The translations under genes and the position numbers were made by a program. 15,812 nucleotides of DNA from NCBI GenBank assembly GCA_037144255.1, contig JBAWXE010000065.1:1-15812 (forward strand), given 5' to 3'. Below are positions 7,111-14,692 of the stretch, piece after piece (positions within the stretch are counted from its first letter, which is position 1; every line of letters starts with the position of its first letter). The notes under the pieces were generated by a model that was given only the letters and a program-made list of their open reading frames with translations, ran no database searches and had not been told where the DNA came from. The DNA is from JBAWXE01 sp037144255. GTDB taxonomy: Bacteria > Bacteroidota > Bacteroidia > Chitinophagales > Chitinophagaceae.

Positions 7111-8385
7111 ATGGATACTTCTCATTTGCTGTTATATTTATTAGGTTGTATTCTGTTAATGGGCTTTTTTGCTGGTATTGAGATCGCATTCGTATCCGTG
7201 AACAAGCTAAATATTGAACTGCGTAAAAAACAAGGATCTTTATCCGGGCGTATTCTTTCCCGTTTCATGGAAAACCCGGCAGAGTTTATTGGCACAAGTC
7301 TGATAGGTGTTAATATACTTTTGGTAATATATGGTTCTTTAATGACCAGACTTGCTGACCCAATACTGGCACAACTCCCTAAGCCTCTGAACTCTGAATA
7401 TGTCCACCTTATACTCGATACTTTCATAGCCACAATTGTAGTACTTGTATTCGCAGAATTTATACCGAAAGCACTTTTTCGTTTCAAAGCAGAACAAATA
7501 TTAGCATTCTTCAGTGTGCCTATATTGCTGATGTATCATATTCTATCTCCTTTAGCAAAAGTTTTTGTTGCTATATCAGAGTTCATACTTAAATATTTAT
7601 TCAATGTACGTATTAAAGAAGATCAGACAGTATTTAGTCGTGTAGACCTTGAAATTTTTGTAAAACAAAGCCTACATGGCCATGGTAGCGAAAATGAAAA
7701 TAGTAATGATGTAAATACAGAACTATTCGAAAATGCACTATATCTGGTAAATGTGAAGATCCGTAAATGTATGGTACCACGTAATGAGGTAGAAGCTGTA
7801 GAGATAGGTACCCCGATAGATGAAGTGCGCCAGAAATTCATTGAGACCAAATTGTCTAAAATAATTGTATATGAAGGCTCTATCGATAATATCTTGGGTT
7901 ATTTGCATCATCTGGACCTGAATCGCAGACCCAAGAACATAAAAGAAGTATTGCATACTATTACGCCTGTACCTGAAGCCATGAGTGCAGTAGACCTTAT
8001 GAATCGATTTACCAAAGAACGCAAAAGCATAGCTTGGGTAATAGATGAATTTGGTGGTACTGCCGGCATAGTGACAATGGAAGATGTATTGGAAGAGATC
8101 TTCGGTGACATCAATGATGAATATGATGTAGAAGAACATGTTGAAAAGCAAATATCCGGAAACGAATTCATTCTATCAGGTCGTTTAGAATTGGATTATC
8201 TCAATGAGAAATACCATTTCAATTTTCCGACAGATGAGTCTGAAACCTTATCAGGATACATTATCTCAAAACATGAGACCATACCTAAGATCAAAGAACG
8301 TATTTTTATTGATAAGTATGAATTTGACATTCTACTAGTAGGCGATACTCGTATCGAAACAGTAAAAATGAAAGTATCTAAATAA
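7111..8385 (+). CDS. DUF21/CNNM-CBS-CorC membrane protein (hemolysin C / GldE-like family)
   Basis: 424-residue inner-membrane protein with the standard order of this family: a DUF21/CNNM membrane domain (about 1-190), with segments around 6-26, 60-78, 100-120 and 130-160; a pair of CBS domains (about 218-332) including the signature DEFGGTAGIVTMEDVLEEI (312-330); and a C-terminal CorC/HlyC domain (about 345-423). Family members are linked to magnesium or other cation export and, in Bacteroidota, include the gliding protein GldE. None of the usual gldE neighbours (ssb, gldD) is visible, so GldE is not claimed. I chose ATG 7111 because DUF21 proteins begin in this way and a -7 element lies directly upstream; an in-frame ATG at 7087 would add eight residues. 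Confidence 0.88.
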   Translation: MDTSHLLLYLLGCILLMGFFAGIEIAFVSVNKLNIELRKKQGSLSGRILSRFMENPAEFIGTSLIGVNILLVIYGSLMTRLADPILAQLPKPLNSEYVHLILDTFIATIVVLVFAEFIPKALFRFKAEQILAFFSVPILLMYHILSPLAKVFVAISEFILKYLFNVRIKEDQTVFSRVDLEIFVKQSLHGHGSENENSNDVNTELFENALYLVNVKIRKCMVPRNEVEAVEIGTPIDEVRQKFIETKLSKIIVYEGSIDNILGYLHHLDLNRRPKNIKEVLHTITPVPEAMSAVDLMNRFTKERKSIAWVIDEFGGTAGIVTMEDVLEEIFGDINDEYDVEEHVEKQISGNEFILSGRLELDYLNEKYHFNFPTDESETLSGYIISKHETIPKIKERIFIDKYEFDILLVGDTRIETVKMKVSK

Positions 8386-8423
8386 TTACACACTACCTTT
8401 AACCAATTATAAAACCATTCTTT

Positions 8424-8951
8424 ATGCCAGTTACACGTCCTTTCAATCTACATAAATGGATAGAAGATAACCGACATTTACTGAAACCACCTGTAGGTAA
8501 TGCCACCATTTATAAAAATACAGGGGATTTTATAGTAATGATAGTAGGAGGCCCTAACAGCCGTAAAGATTTTCACTTCAATGAAAGTGAAGAGCTTTTC
8601 TATCAACTGGAAGGCGATGTAGTAGTAGGTATACTGGAAGATGGTAAGATAGTGGATATAGAGATCAAACAAGGCGAGATCTTTCTGTTACCCGCCAATA
8701 CTCCCCATTCACCCCAGCGTGGAGAAAATACCGTAGGTCTTGTAATCGAAAGAATACGCGAACAAAGTGAAAATGATGGATTTATATGGTATTGCGAAAA
8801 TTGTCATGAAAAATTATATGAAGAATATTTTAAATTGACAGATATTGTTTCGCAATTACCTCCTGTAATGGAACGCTTCTACAATGATGTAGAAAAGCGC
8901 ACTTGTAAGCAATGTGGATCAGTAATGGAGCCACCTAAACCTAAGAAATAA
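8424..8951 (+). CDS. 3-hydroxyanthranilate 3,4-dioxygenase
   Basis: 175-residue cupin dioxygenase that opens the ring of 3-hydroxyanthranilate with O2 and Fe(II), giving the precursor of quinolinate in the kynurenine route from tryptophan to NAD. The iron ligands of the Cupriavidus enzyme align exactly: His51, Glu57 and His95. The substrate-binding arginines are Arg47 and Arg99. The C-terminal rubredoxin-like site of bacterial forms is present: Cys124-x-x-Cys127 and Cys161-x-x-Cys164. The length is typical. No other kynurenine gene (kynureninase, kynurenine 3-monooxygenase, tryptophan dioxygenase, nadC) is in the window, so the pathway must be encoded elsewhere. It lies 38 bases after the CBS gene and may be read from it. 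The gene is called haaO or nbaC in other bacteria; I leave the symbol open. Confidence 0.95.
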   Translation: MPVTRPFNLHKWIEDNRHLLKPPVGNATIYKNTGDFIVMIVGGPNSRKDFHFNESEELFYQLEGDVVVGILEDGKIVDIEIKQGEIFLLPANTPHSPQRGENTVGLVIERIREQSENDGFIWYCENCHEKLYEEYFKLTDIVSQLPPVMERFYNDVEKRTCKQCGSVMEPPKPKK

Positions 8952-8993
8952 TAACAAAACGAATATCAGCTATTACTTAGATAAATGAATACA

Positions 8994-9015
8994 AACTGTT
9001 ACTTTTGCAACAGTT
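8994..9015 (+). promoter_or_regulatory. -7 promoter element embedded in a 7-bp inverted repeat
   Basis: TACTTTTG (9000-9007) is an exact TAnnTTTG match 27 bases before the ATG at 9035. It sits between AACTGTT (8994-9000) and AACAGTT (9009-9015), which are perfect reverse complements with an 8-base spacer, so the arms flank the -7 element. This geometry suits a repressor site, but no -33 TTG is obvious and the arms are short. Confidence 0.5.
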
Positions 9016-9034
9016 ATAAAACCAAAAATTATAC

Positions 9035-9301
9035 ATGGCACACGAAACACAGCAGCACTCTACTGAAAACAAACCTCGTACCGCTCTTACATCTTCTTTC
9101 TGGTTTGTTATCGTTCTTGTAGGTTTATTCATTGCAGCAGTTAATTTTGTTAAGGTAATGAGTAATTCTGAAGAAGAAGGAACCAAAACTGAAGCTACAC
9201 ACGAAGGTGCTGCTAAAGCAGAAGGTGAAAAAAGTGCTGAAAAACCTGCTGCTATGCAAGCTAAACCTGCTACTGCAGATACTGCACACGCTGCGCACTA
9301 A
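9035..9301 (+). CDS. Small single-pass membrane protein, Ala/Glu/Lys-rich tail (unknown function)
   Basis: 88-residue protein that I do not recognise. A polar N-terminus (about 1-19) is followed by one hydrophobic segment (about 20-40, FWFVIVLVGLFIAAVNFV) and a low-complexity tail rich in Ala, Glu, Lys, Thr and ending in HAAH. Because the segment is near the N-terminus and not preceded by a clear signal peptide, a membrane anchor with a disordered soluble tail is the simplest reading. It has an exact -7 promoter element upstream and lies 26 bases before hldD, so the two are probably co-transcribed. Real coding status is supported by this spacing, the promoter and the well-formed membrane helix. 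The tail resembles disordered linkers and gives no functional clue. Confidence 0.75.
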   Translation: MAHETQQHSTENKPRTALTSSFWFVIVLVGLFIAAVNFVKVMSNSEEEGTKTEATHEGAAKAEGEKSAEKPAAMQAKPATADTAHAAH

Positions 9302-9327
9302 TCTTTGCGTTAGTATCAATACTTATT

Positions 9328-10308
9328 ATGCAGACCAATAACATTATTGCCATTACCGGTGCTGCCGGCTTTATAGGTAGTTACCTGACCGGATATTTGA
9401 ACCAACTGGGCTTTCACCAATTGATATTGGTAGATGATTTTTCGGTTGAATCTAAAGTAAAAAATCTAATAGGCAAGAAATACCTGCATAAAGTACACCG
9501 CGAACAGTTCTTCGAATGGAATCAGAACCATCCTGATCAGATAGATTATATATTCCATCTGGGAGCTCGCACTGATACTACAGAAATGGATTATAGTGTT
9601 CATAAAAAATGGAACCTTGATTATTCAAAAGACATCTGGGAACTATGCGCTAAGGAGCATATCCCATTAGTATATGCTTCTTCTGCTGCTACCTACGGCA
9701 ATGGCGAAAATGGCTATATTGATAACCACGATGTCGTTACACAATTACATCCTCTCAACCCTTACGGTCAGTCTAAAAACGATTTTGATATTTGGGCATT
9801 AGAACAAAAACATACACCTCCATTTTGGGCTGGTGTCAAGTTCTTTAATGTATATGGCCCAAATGAATACCACAAAGGTCGTATGGCCTCTGTTATTTTT
9901 CATGCCTACCATCAGATAAAAAAGAATGGCACTGTAAAATTATTCCGCTCTCACAATCCTAATTATAAAGACGGTGAACAAATACGTGATTTCGTTTATG
10001 TTCGCGATGTGGTAAATATGTGTGTGTGGCTGATGGAACAACAGCCTGCTAATGGATTATATAACGTAGGTACTGGCACAGCCAGAACGTTCAAAGATCT
10101 GGTAAATGCCATCTTTACTTCACTGCATCTGGAACCTAATATTCAGTTCGTTGATACACCTGAAGATATTCGCGATAAATATCAGTACTTTACTGAGGCT
10201 GATATGAATAAGATACGCAATGCCGGTTACCCTCATCCTTTCTATTCATTAGAGGATGGAGTAAAGGAATACGTTACTCAGTTTTTAGATAAAGAAGCCA
10301 ATTATTAA
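9328..10308 (+). CDS. hldD: ADP-L-glycero-D-manno-heptose 6-epimerase
   Basis: 326-residue extended short-chain dehydrogenase (also called RfaD/GmhD) that inverts C6 of ADP-D-glycero-D-manno-heptose to make the activated heptose used in LPS inner core. The NADP-binding glycine motif is GAAGFIG (11-17). The catalytic Ser/Tyr/Lys set is in ASSAATYG (117-124) and Tyr146-GQS-Lys150. The family signature NVYGPNEYHKGRMASV (174-189) and the QIRDFVYVRDVV segment are present. Length fits the family. The product is the donor for the family 9 transferase at 870-1892. Its TAA stop (10306-10308) overlaps the stop of the convergent secreted-protein gene by four bases, with no terminator hairpin between them. 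Confidence 0.96.
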   Translation: MQTNNIIAITGAAGFIGSYLTGYLNQLGFHQLILVDDFSVESKVKNLIGKKYLHKVHREQFFEWNQNHPDQIDYIFHLGARTDTTEMDYSVHKKWNLDYSKDIWELCAKEHIPLVYASSAATYGNGENGYIDNHDVVTQLHPLNPYGQSKNDFDIWALEQKHTPPFWAGVKFFNVYGPNEYHKGRMASVIFHAYHQIKKNGTVKLFRSHNPNYKDGEQIRDFVYVRDVVNMCVWLMEQQPANGLYNVGTGTARTFKDLVNAIFTSLHLEPNIQFVDTPEDIRDKYQYFTEADMNKIRNAGYPHPFYSLEDGVKEYVTQFLDKEANY

Positions 10309-11198
10309 TTCTGGCTTACTAATGCCATCTTAACCTTTACTACTTCAAATTGTGGGAATCCCGGAGGACAAACAGCACCATTAAGTGCTCCTGTACCTTT
10401 GTCTTTGTTAGACAATATCACTGAATGTACAAAACGATCATCCAGATTTGCGTTCATTGGATAATTATCCAAACCAAATGAGAATGTCACTTTTTCAACA
10501 CCATCTTGTGTCAATTCTTCAATTTGGTTATTTACAAAGAATACACCTGCTGGATCAGACATTTTTTCTGCATAGTTCACATTCAGTTTCTTGAACTCAC
10601 CATTATCATCTTTCACTCTAAGTCTTCTCTTATATCTTACCTTGTAAGAGAAAGCACTACCGGAGATGTTTTCCCATTTCATTGCTGGACATTTACTACA
10701 AGACTTTTCTTCAGATTTTTTACATCCGGCACCACCTCTACAACACATACCATTAGGGCGATAAACATAATAATTCAGATTCTCATGAGGGGAAAACGAT
10801 ACATTGAAATTATCTACGTCGGCATATTGAAAGCGAGCCGGGTTAAAAATGAATACCAAATTGTTGCATTTATCTAAACCATAGTATACATACAATGCTT
10901 TACAGTCTTTACCTTCTGCATGTATGGTAGACATTAAATATTGCAGGTCTTTAGCATCCACTTCCAGACTCAGGTCCTTAATGTCTATTTCATCATCAGC
11001 ACAACAGCTTTTGCTTGCTATCTTACAATTCTCAGCAAACATCTTTTGAGCACTAGCTACTTCTGTACTGCTTCTGAAACTGTTCTCCAGATCAAACGGG
11101 AATACATAATCCTGCCCGAAACTTACAGCCGGGAAAAGTGCCATTATCAATAGAATGTTACTAAAAAAACGCTTTACGAAAGTGTTGGTCATGATCAT
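10305..11198 (-). CDS. Secreted cysteine-rich protein of unknown function
   Basis: 297-residue protein without a family I can name. The N-terminus has a basic start, a hydrophobic core and a likely signal peptidase site after SFG (residue 28), so it should be exported to the periplasm or beyond. The mature part holds eleven cysteines, five of them in the short stretch Cys152, 153, 159, 167, 170 (motif CCRGGAGC, then CSKC), with others at 58, 65, 66, 99, 111 and 277. Paired cysteines of this kind suggest disulfides or metal binding; neither can be proved here. It contains no lipobox and no clear C-terminal sorting domain. Start codons at 11198 and 11192 are equally possible and differ by two residues. 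It is downstream of a short-chain dehydrogenase gene on the same strand, after a 116-base gap with a possible promoter. Confidence 0.8.
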   Translation of the reverse strand: MIMTNTFVKRFFSNILLIMALFPAVSFGQDYVFPFDLENSFRSSTEVASAQKMFAENCKIASKSCCADDEIDIKDLSLEVDAKDLQYLMSTIHAEGKDCKALYVYYGLDKCNNLVFIFNPARFQYADVDNFNVSFSPHENLNYYVYRPNGMCCRGGAGCKKSEEKSCSKCPAMKWENISGSAFSYKVRYKRRLRVKDDNGEFKKLNVNYAEKMSDPAGVFFVNNQIEELTQDGVEKVTFSFGLDNYPMNANLDDRFVHSVILSNKDKGTGALNGAVCPPGFPQFEVVKVKMALVSQN

Positions 11199-11214
11199 TT
11201 GAAATTAAAGCATG

Positions 11215-11243
11215 AAAATCTAAAAAGATTTATGAAAAAACAA
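11215..11243 (-). promoter_or_regulatory. Possible promoter of the secreted-protein gene
   Basis: On the minus strand a TTG (complement of 11241-11243) is followed after 18 bases by TAGATTTT (complement of 11215-11222), which matches seven of the eight positions spanned by TAnnTTTG. The start codon at 11198 lies 16 bases beyond. The mismatch at the last G makes this a weak call. Confidence 0.3.
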
Positions 11244-11314
11244 GTTTTACCCTATTTTTATCATTTTTATCGATCCTAAAGATAGCATAAATATCGACAT
11301 CTGTCGTCTCATTA

Positions 11315-12139
11315 CTACTTAGCTTCATACTTCAATAATGGAGAACCCGATTCCTTCAGAAAATGCTCGTAAACCTTTTTGTCTGCAAAGCCTGCAAAAA
11401 ATCTGTTCAGCCATACCGTCAGCTTTCCTTGCCCGGTCATTACCACGCTGCGTTTGCGCTTAGTGACTGCATCCCAAATGATCTCAGCACATGCCTCTGC
11501 ACTCATCAGCTTACCTTCCTCCAATGGAGTTTCACCTTGACTATCCCCATCAGCAGCGCGTGCCACATTACGAATATTAGAGGAGGTAAACCCTGGGCAC
11601 ACCCACATTACATGTGTTCCTGTATGCAATAATTCAGTTCTCAATGCCTCCAAAAAACCCTGAATAGCAAACTTAGAAGCAGAATACCCTGTTCTAGCAG
11701 GCAATCCTCTATATCCGGCTATTGACGACACTCCTACTATCACTCCTTTATTTTTTAATATACTATCTAAGGCAAATTTGGTACAATATACCGTACCCCA
11801 AAAGTTCACATCCATTAATTCCTTAATAACACTCAGATTCACTTCTTCAAACAATGCCCGCATACTGATACCTGCATTATTGATCAGTACATCTACTCTG
11901 CCCCATTTCTCCTCTACAGCCTTAATAAACGATGCACAATCAGCCTCTTTACTCACATCAGCTTTATATAATAGTATTTTATCATTACTGATCTCTTTAT
12001 AAGCAAGAGTGAGTTTATCCATACTTCTAGCACATACAGCTACTTTGGCTCCATTTTTCAAGGCTCCCATAGCCAGTGCTGCACCTATACCCGAAGATGC
12101 ACCTGTAATAACAACTATTTTATTATCAAAATTCAACAT
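11315..12139 (-). CDS. SDR family NAD(P)-dependent oxidoreductase
   Basis: 274-residue classical short-chain dehydrogenase/reductase; it interconverts an alcohol and a carbonyl using NAD(P)(H), probably in the cytoplasm or at the membrane. The cofactor motif TGASSGIG is at 12-19, Asp61-Val after strand 4, NNAG at 87-90, catalytic Ser at 138/139, Tyr152-x-x-x-Lys156 in YSASK, and PG at 182-183. Arg38 after strand 2 (CARS) favours NADPH. The C-terminal segment with LTVWLNRFFAGFADKKVYEHFLK resembles DHRS7-type family members. The substrate cannot be told. It has its own -7 promoter element just upstream and diverges from purE; the secreted-protein gene follows after 116 bases on the same strand. 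Confidence 0.9.
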   Translation of the reverse strand: MLNFDNKIVVITGASSGIGAALAMGALKNGAKVAVCARSMDKLTLAYKEISNDKILLYKADVSKEADCASFIKAVEEKWGRVDVLINNAGISMRALFEEVNLSVIKELMDVNFWGTVYCTKFALDSILKNKGVIVGVSSIAGYRGLPARTGYSASKFAIQGFLEALRTELLHTGTHVMWVCPGFTSSNIRNVARAADGDSQGETPLEEGKLMSAEACAEIIWDAVTKRKRSVVMTGQGKLTVWLNRFFAGFADKKVYEHFLKESGSPLLKYEAK

Positions 12140-12155
12140 AAGTATGTTTGTTCAA

Positions 12156-12163
12156 CAAAGTTA
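12156..12163 (-). promoter_or_regulatory. -7 promoter element of the SDR gene at 11315-12139
   Basis: The minus strand reads TAACTTTG here, an exact TAnnTTTG match ending 16 bases before the ATG at 12139. The same octamer serves the bacilliredoxin gene. A TTG on the minus strand at 12173-12171 is too near to be the -33 element. Confidence 0.5.
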
Positions 12164-12283
12164 ATAGTTACAAAATATCATGTGCCGAAATAAATAAGAA
12201 TACCCTTTATTTTGCACTTGGGAACATCATTTCCCATAAAACTTAACATACAAACCATCCACCCCAAACAACCAGAACGATTT

Positions 12284-12739
12284 ATGAAAGTAATGATCAT
12301 TATGGGCTCTCAGAGCGACGAAAGTGTAATGAAAGAATCTCAGAACTATCTCAATCATTTCGGCATAGCCAATGACATGATTGTAGCATCTGCACACCGC
12401 AACCCTGATAAGGTACGCGACCTTATGGTTAATGCCAAAGCCAATGGCTATGGTGTTATCATTGCCGCAGCAGGTATGGCCGCAGCTTTACCCGGTGTTT
12501 GTTCAGCTTATACTTCTTTACCTGTACTTGGCGTGCCTTTAGATGGTGGCCTTCCTGGTGGTATCGATGCCCTCTATAGTATAGTACAAATGCCTGCCGG
12601 ATTACCTGTAGGTACATTGGCCGTTGGCAAGGCAGGTGCTCGCAACGCTGCAGTATTGGCTGCTCGTATTTTGGCACTCAGTTCAGAAAGTATTGCACAC
12701 AGTGTGGAAAAGTTTAAGCAAAATGAGTACCGTATTTAA
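12284..12739 (+). CDS. purE: 5-(carboxyamino)imidazole ribonucleotide mutase
   Basis: 151-residue cytoplasmic enzyme of de novo purine synthesis that converts N5-carboxyaminoimidazole ribonucleotide to carboxyaminoimidazole ribonucleotide. The phosphate-binding GSQSD is at 8-12, the catalytic SAHR (His38) at 36-39, and the AAAGMAAALPG loop at 61-71, followed by VLGVPLDGG and SIVQMPAGLPVGTLAVGKAGARNAAVL in conserved order. The ATG at 12284 is chosen because the protein then begins with the family's first strand (MKVMIIMGSQSD). A longer frame from a TTG at 12212 would start within promoter-like DNA and add 24 residues of no family likeness. The usual partner purK is not in the window. It is 73 bases upstream of phoH on the same strand. 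Confidence 0.95.
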   Translation: MKVMIIMGSQSDESVMKESQNYLNHFGIANDMIVASAHRNPDKVRDLMVNAKANGYGVIIAAAGMAAALPGVCSAYTSLPVLGVPLDGGLPGGIDALYSIVQMPAGLPVGTLAVGKAGARNAAVLAARILALSSESIAHSVEKFKQNEYRI

Positions 12740-12812
12740 GATTACTTAACATCGTTTGCTGTTATTTATTCTTACATTTAGTATGTACTCTAACTTATAA
12801 ATTATACGCACT

Positions 12813-13808
12813 TTGACTGAAGCGATCATCAACTTAGAAACTATCAACCCGATCGAATTTTTCGGGATCAATAACAGCAAATTCGATATTCTCAAACGGA
12901 GATTCCCTTTACTGAAAATACTTTCTCGAGGCACACAAATAAAACTATCAGGCCAACCTGACGAGGTAGCTGCTGCGCAAGGTAAGATCGCTCAGGTCAT
13001 CAAATACCTGGAACGTAATGGACATCTGTCCGAAAATTATTTTTCACAGATACTCGGTGATGAAGAAACCGGCGAATCTGTAGTAGAAGATGTCAACAAT
13101 AACGACATTCTCGTTTTCGGACCTAACGGTAAGGTGATCCGTGCAAAAACTGCCAATCAAAAACTGATGGCTTCTGTTTCAGAAAAGAACGACATCATTT
13201 TTGCCATTGGCCCTGCTGGTACCGGTAAAACCTATACTGCTGTAGCTTTGGCTGTTCGCGCATTGAAGAATAAAGCTGTTCGTAAGATCATCCTTACTCG
13301 CCCTGCTGTAGAAGCTGGTGAGAATTTAGGCTTCCTGCCTGGTGATCTGAAAGAAAAGATTGATCCATACTTACGCCCTTTGTACGATGCATTGGATGAT
13401 ATGATACCTGCCGATAAGCTCACCTATTACATGACCAATCGTGTCATTGAAATAGCGCCTTTGGCTTATATGCGTGGTCGCACATTAGACAATGCATTTA
13501 TCATTCTCGATGAGGCACAAAACGCAACTGATCTACAGATCAAAATGTTCCTGACTCGTATCGGTGCTTCTGCTAAGGCCATCATTACTGGCGACCTTAC
13601 TCAGATAGATTTACCTAAAAATCAGAAATCTGGCCTTATAAAAGCAACACGTATTCTTCGTGATATTGATGGTATAGCTCATGTGCAACTCGATGAGGCC
13701 GATGTAGTTCGTCACCGTTTAGTGAAACACATCATCAAGGCTTACGATAAAGAACAAGCCATTGAAGAAGAAAGAGAATCTCAGCCCTACAACAGAGCTA
13801 ATAAGTAA
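12813..13808 (+). CDS. PhoH family ATPase (TTG start)
   Basis: 331-residue cytoplasmic P-loop protein of the PhoH/YbeZ family, associated in other bacteria with YbeY and rRNA maturation or RNA metabolism. An N-terminal KH-like region (about 20-75) precedes Walker A GPAGTGKT (133-140), RPAVEAGENLGFLPGDLKEK (163-182), Walker B FIILDEAQN (229-237) and the TGDLTQIDLP motif (259-268). The length fits PhoH rather than the PIN-fused PhoH2 form. The start is TTG: an in-frame TAA at 12798-12800 leaves TTG 12813 as the only good initiation codon, and the next residues MTEAIINLE lead directly into conserved sequence. The same ACTTTGAC context is used at gmk. It ends before a hairpin shared with the convergent nitroreductase gene. 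No ybeY is visible. Confidence 0.93.
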   Translation: MTEAIINLETINPIEFFGINNSKFDILKRRFPLLKILSRGTQIKLSGQPDEVAAAQGKIAQVIKYLERNGHLSENYFSQILGDEETGESVVEDVNNNDILVFGPNGKVIRAKTANQKLMASVSEKNDIIFAIGPAGTGKTYTAVALAVRALKNKAVRKIILTRPAVEAGENLGFLPGDLKEKIDPYLRPLYDALDDMIPADKLTYYMTNRVIEIAPLAYMRGRTLDNAFIILDEAQNATDLQIKMFLTRIGASAKAIITGDLTQIDLPKNQKSGLIKATRILRDIDGIAHVQLDEADVVRHRLVKHIIKAYDKEQAIEEERESQPYNRANK

Positions 13809-13876
13809 TTATTATCTACTTCAATAACATTAATGCTCATGTAAAAATGCAATCATATTTATCCCATAAAATACCA

Positions 13877-13904
13877 GCACCCGACTCTTTACAGAGCCGG
13901 GTGC
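13877..13904. terminator. GC-rich hairpin between convergent phoH and nitroreductase genes
   Basis: An 11-bp stem with a single A-C mismatch pairs 13877-13887 (GCACCCGACTC) with 13894-13904 (GAGCCGGGTGC) around the loop TTTACA. It is the most GC-rich hairpin seen in the window and lies between two gene ends. There is no T run right after it on either strand, so termination efficiency is uncertain. Confidence 0.6.
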
Positions 13905-13929
13905 CGATAACATGAAAATACCACTCCTT

Positions 13930-14562
13930 CTAATTCATATGTATGAAAAACTGCTCTTTATTTCGGCGCACTTTTTTGGCTCCTAACAATTTATCATTAG
14001 CGGCATCTCTATAGCCTAGTGCCAGTATCGCCATACTACGTAGCCCTTTTTCTTTCAGTCCCAATAACTCATCCATACCTTTATTATCAAAACCCTCCAT
14101 AGGAGTAGCATCTACTTCTTGTAGTGCAGCTGCAGAAAGCCCTGTACCCAGTGCTATATATGCTTGTCTTGCCAACCATTGAAAAGTTTCTTCCGGAGTT
14201 TCTCGTTTCAACTTGCCTTCCAGCATTTCTCTGTATTGTTTCTGAGTGTCTATACTTACTCCTCTTACTTCAGCTACTTGGTTGAAAAAATCATCCATGC
14301 GTTGTTTTGTGATACTATCCCATACTGCAAATAATAACAGGTGCGATGCCTCTGTTATCTGTGGCTGTTTATATGCCACTGCCGACATTTTCTTACGCAA
14401 CTCTGCATCTTCTATCACCAATACATGATAGGGTTGCAATCCCATAGACGATGCCGACAATCGTATGGCTTCCATGATATTATCTAATTTTTCTTTCGGT
14501 ACTTTCTGGCCGGTCATGCGCTTAGTAGCATAACGCCAGTTCAATTGTTGAACGAGGTCCAT
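13930..14562 (-). CDS. Nitroreductase-family NAD(P)H-dependent oxidoreductase
   Basis: 210-residue flavoprotein of the NfsB-like nitroreductase family, cytoplasmic and expected to bind FMN and to reduce nitro compounds, quinones or similar acceptors with NAD(P)H. The N-terminal NWRYATKRM (8-16) provides the FMN-phosphate arginines, SSMGLQPYHVLVIED (38-52) is the conserved FMN-side loop, ALGTGLSAAALQEVDATPMEGF (137-158) is the next motif, and ILALGYRDAANDKL followed by KKVRR (196-200) is the C-terminal basic signature. Length is normal. It stands alone, between the phoH hairpin and the terminator of the SDR gene behind it. I see no convincing promoter element in the 185 bases upstream. The natural substrate cannot be told from sequence. 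Confidence 0.92.
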   Translation of the reverse strand: MDLVQQLNWRYATKRMTGQKVPKEKLDNIMEAIRLSASSMGLQPYHVLVIEDAELRKKMSAVAYKQPQITEASHLLLFAVWDSITKQRMDDFFNQVAEVRGVSIDTQKQYREMLEGKLKRETPEETFQWLARQAYIALGTGLSAAALQEVDATPMEGFDNKGMDELLGLKEKGLRSMAILALGYRDAANDKLLGAKKVRRNKEQFFIHMN

Positions 14563-14692
14563 TATTATGTTTGTTTAAAATGAAATAAATTACGCGAGTG
14601 CAGACTTATATGGTACTCTCATACTCTGGTAAGAGAAATAGGAGACCATCAGGAGGAATATCAGTATCAAAGATAAGGTTAATTCCACACAC

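Noticed and set aside
7111..8385. Calling the DUF21/CBS protein GldE
   Set aside because: The domain layout fits, but it is shared by the wider CorC/HlyC family and no gld gene or ssb is adjacent, so the name is not supported.
8424..8951. A kynurenine-pathway cluster around 3-hydroxyanthranilate dioxygenase
   Set aside because: No other gene of the pathway lies in the window; the neighbours are a CBS membrane protein and a small membrane protein.
12212..12283. Upstream extension of purE from a TTG at 12212
   Set aside because: The added 24 residues do not resemble PurE, and the TTG lies in a promoter-like TTATTTTG. The ATG at 12284 starts exactly at the first conserved strand.
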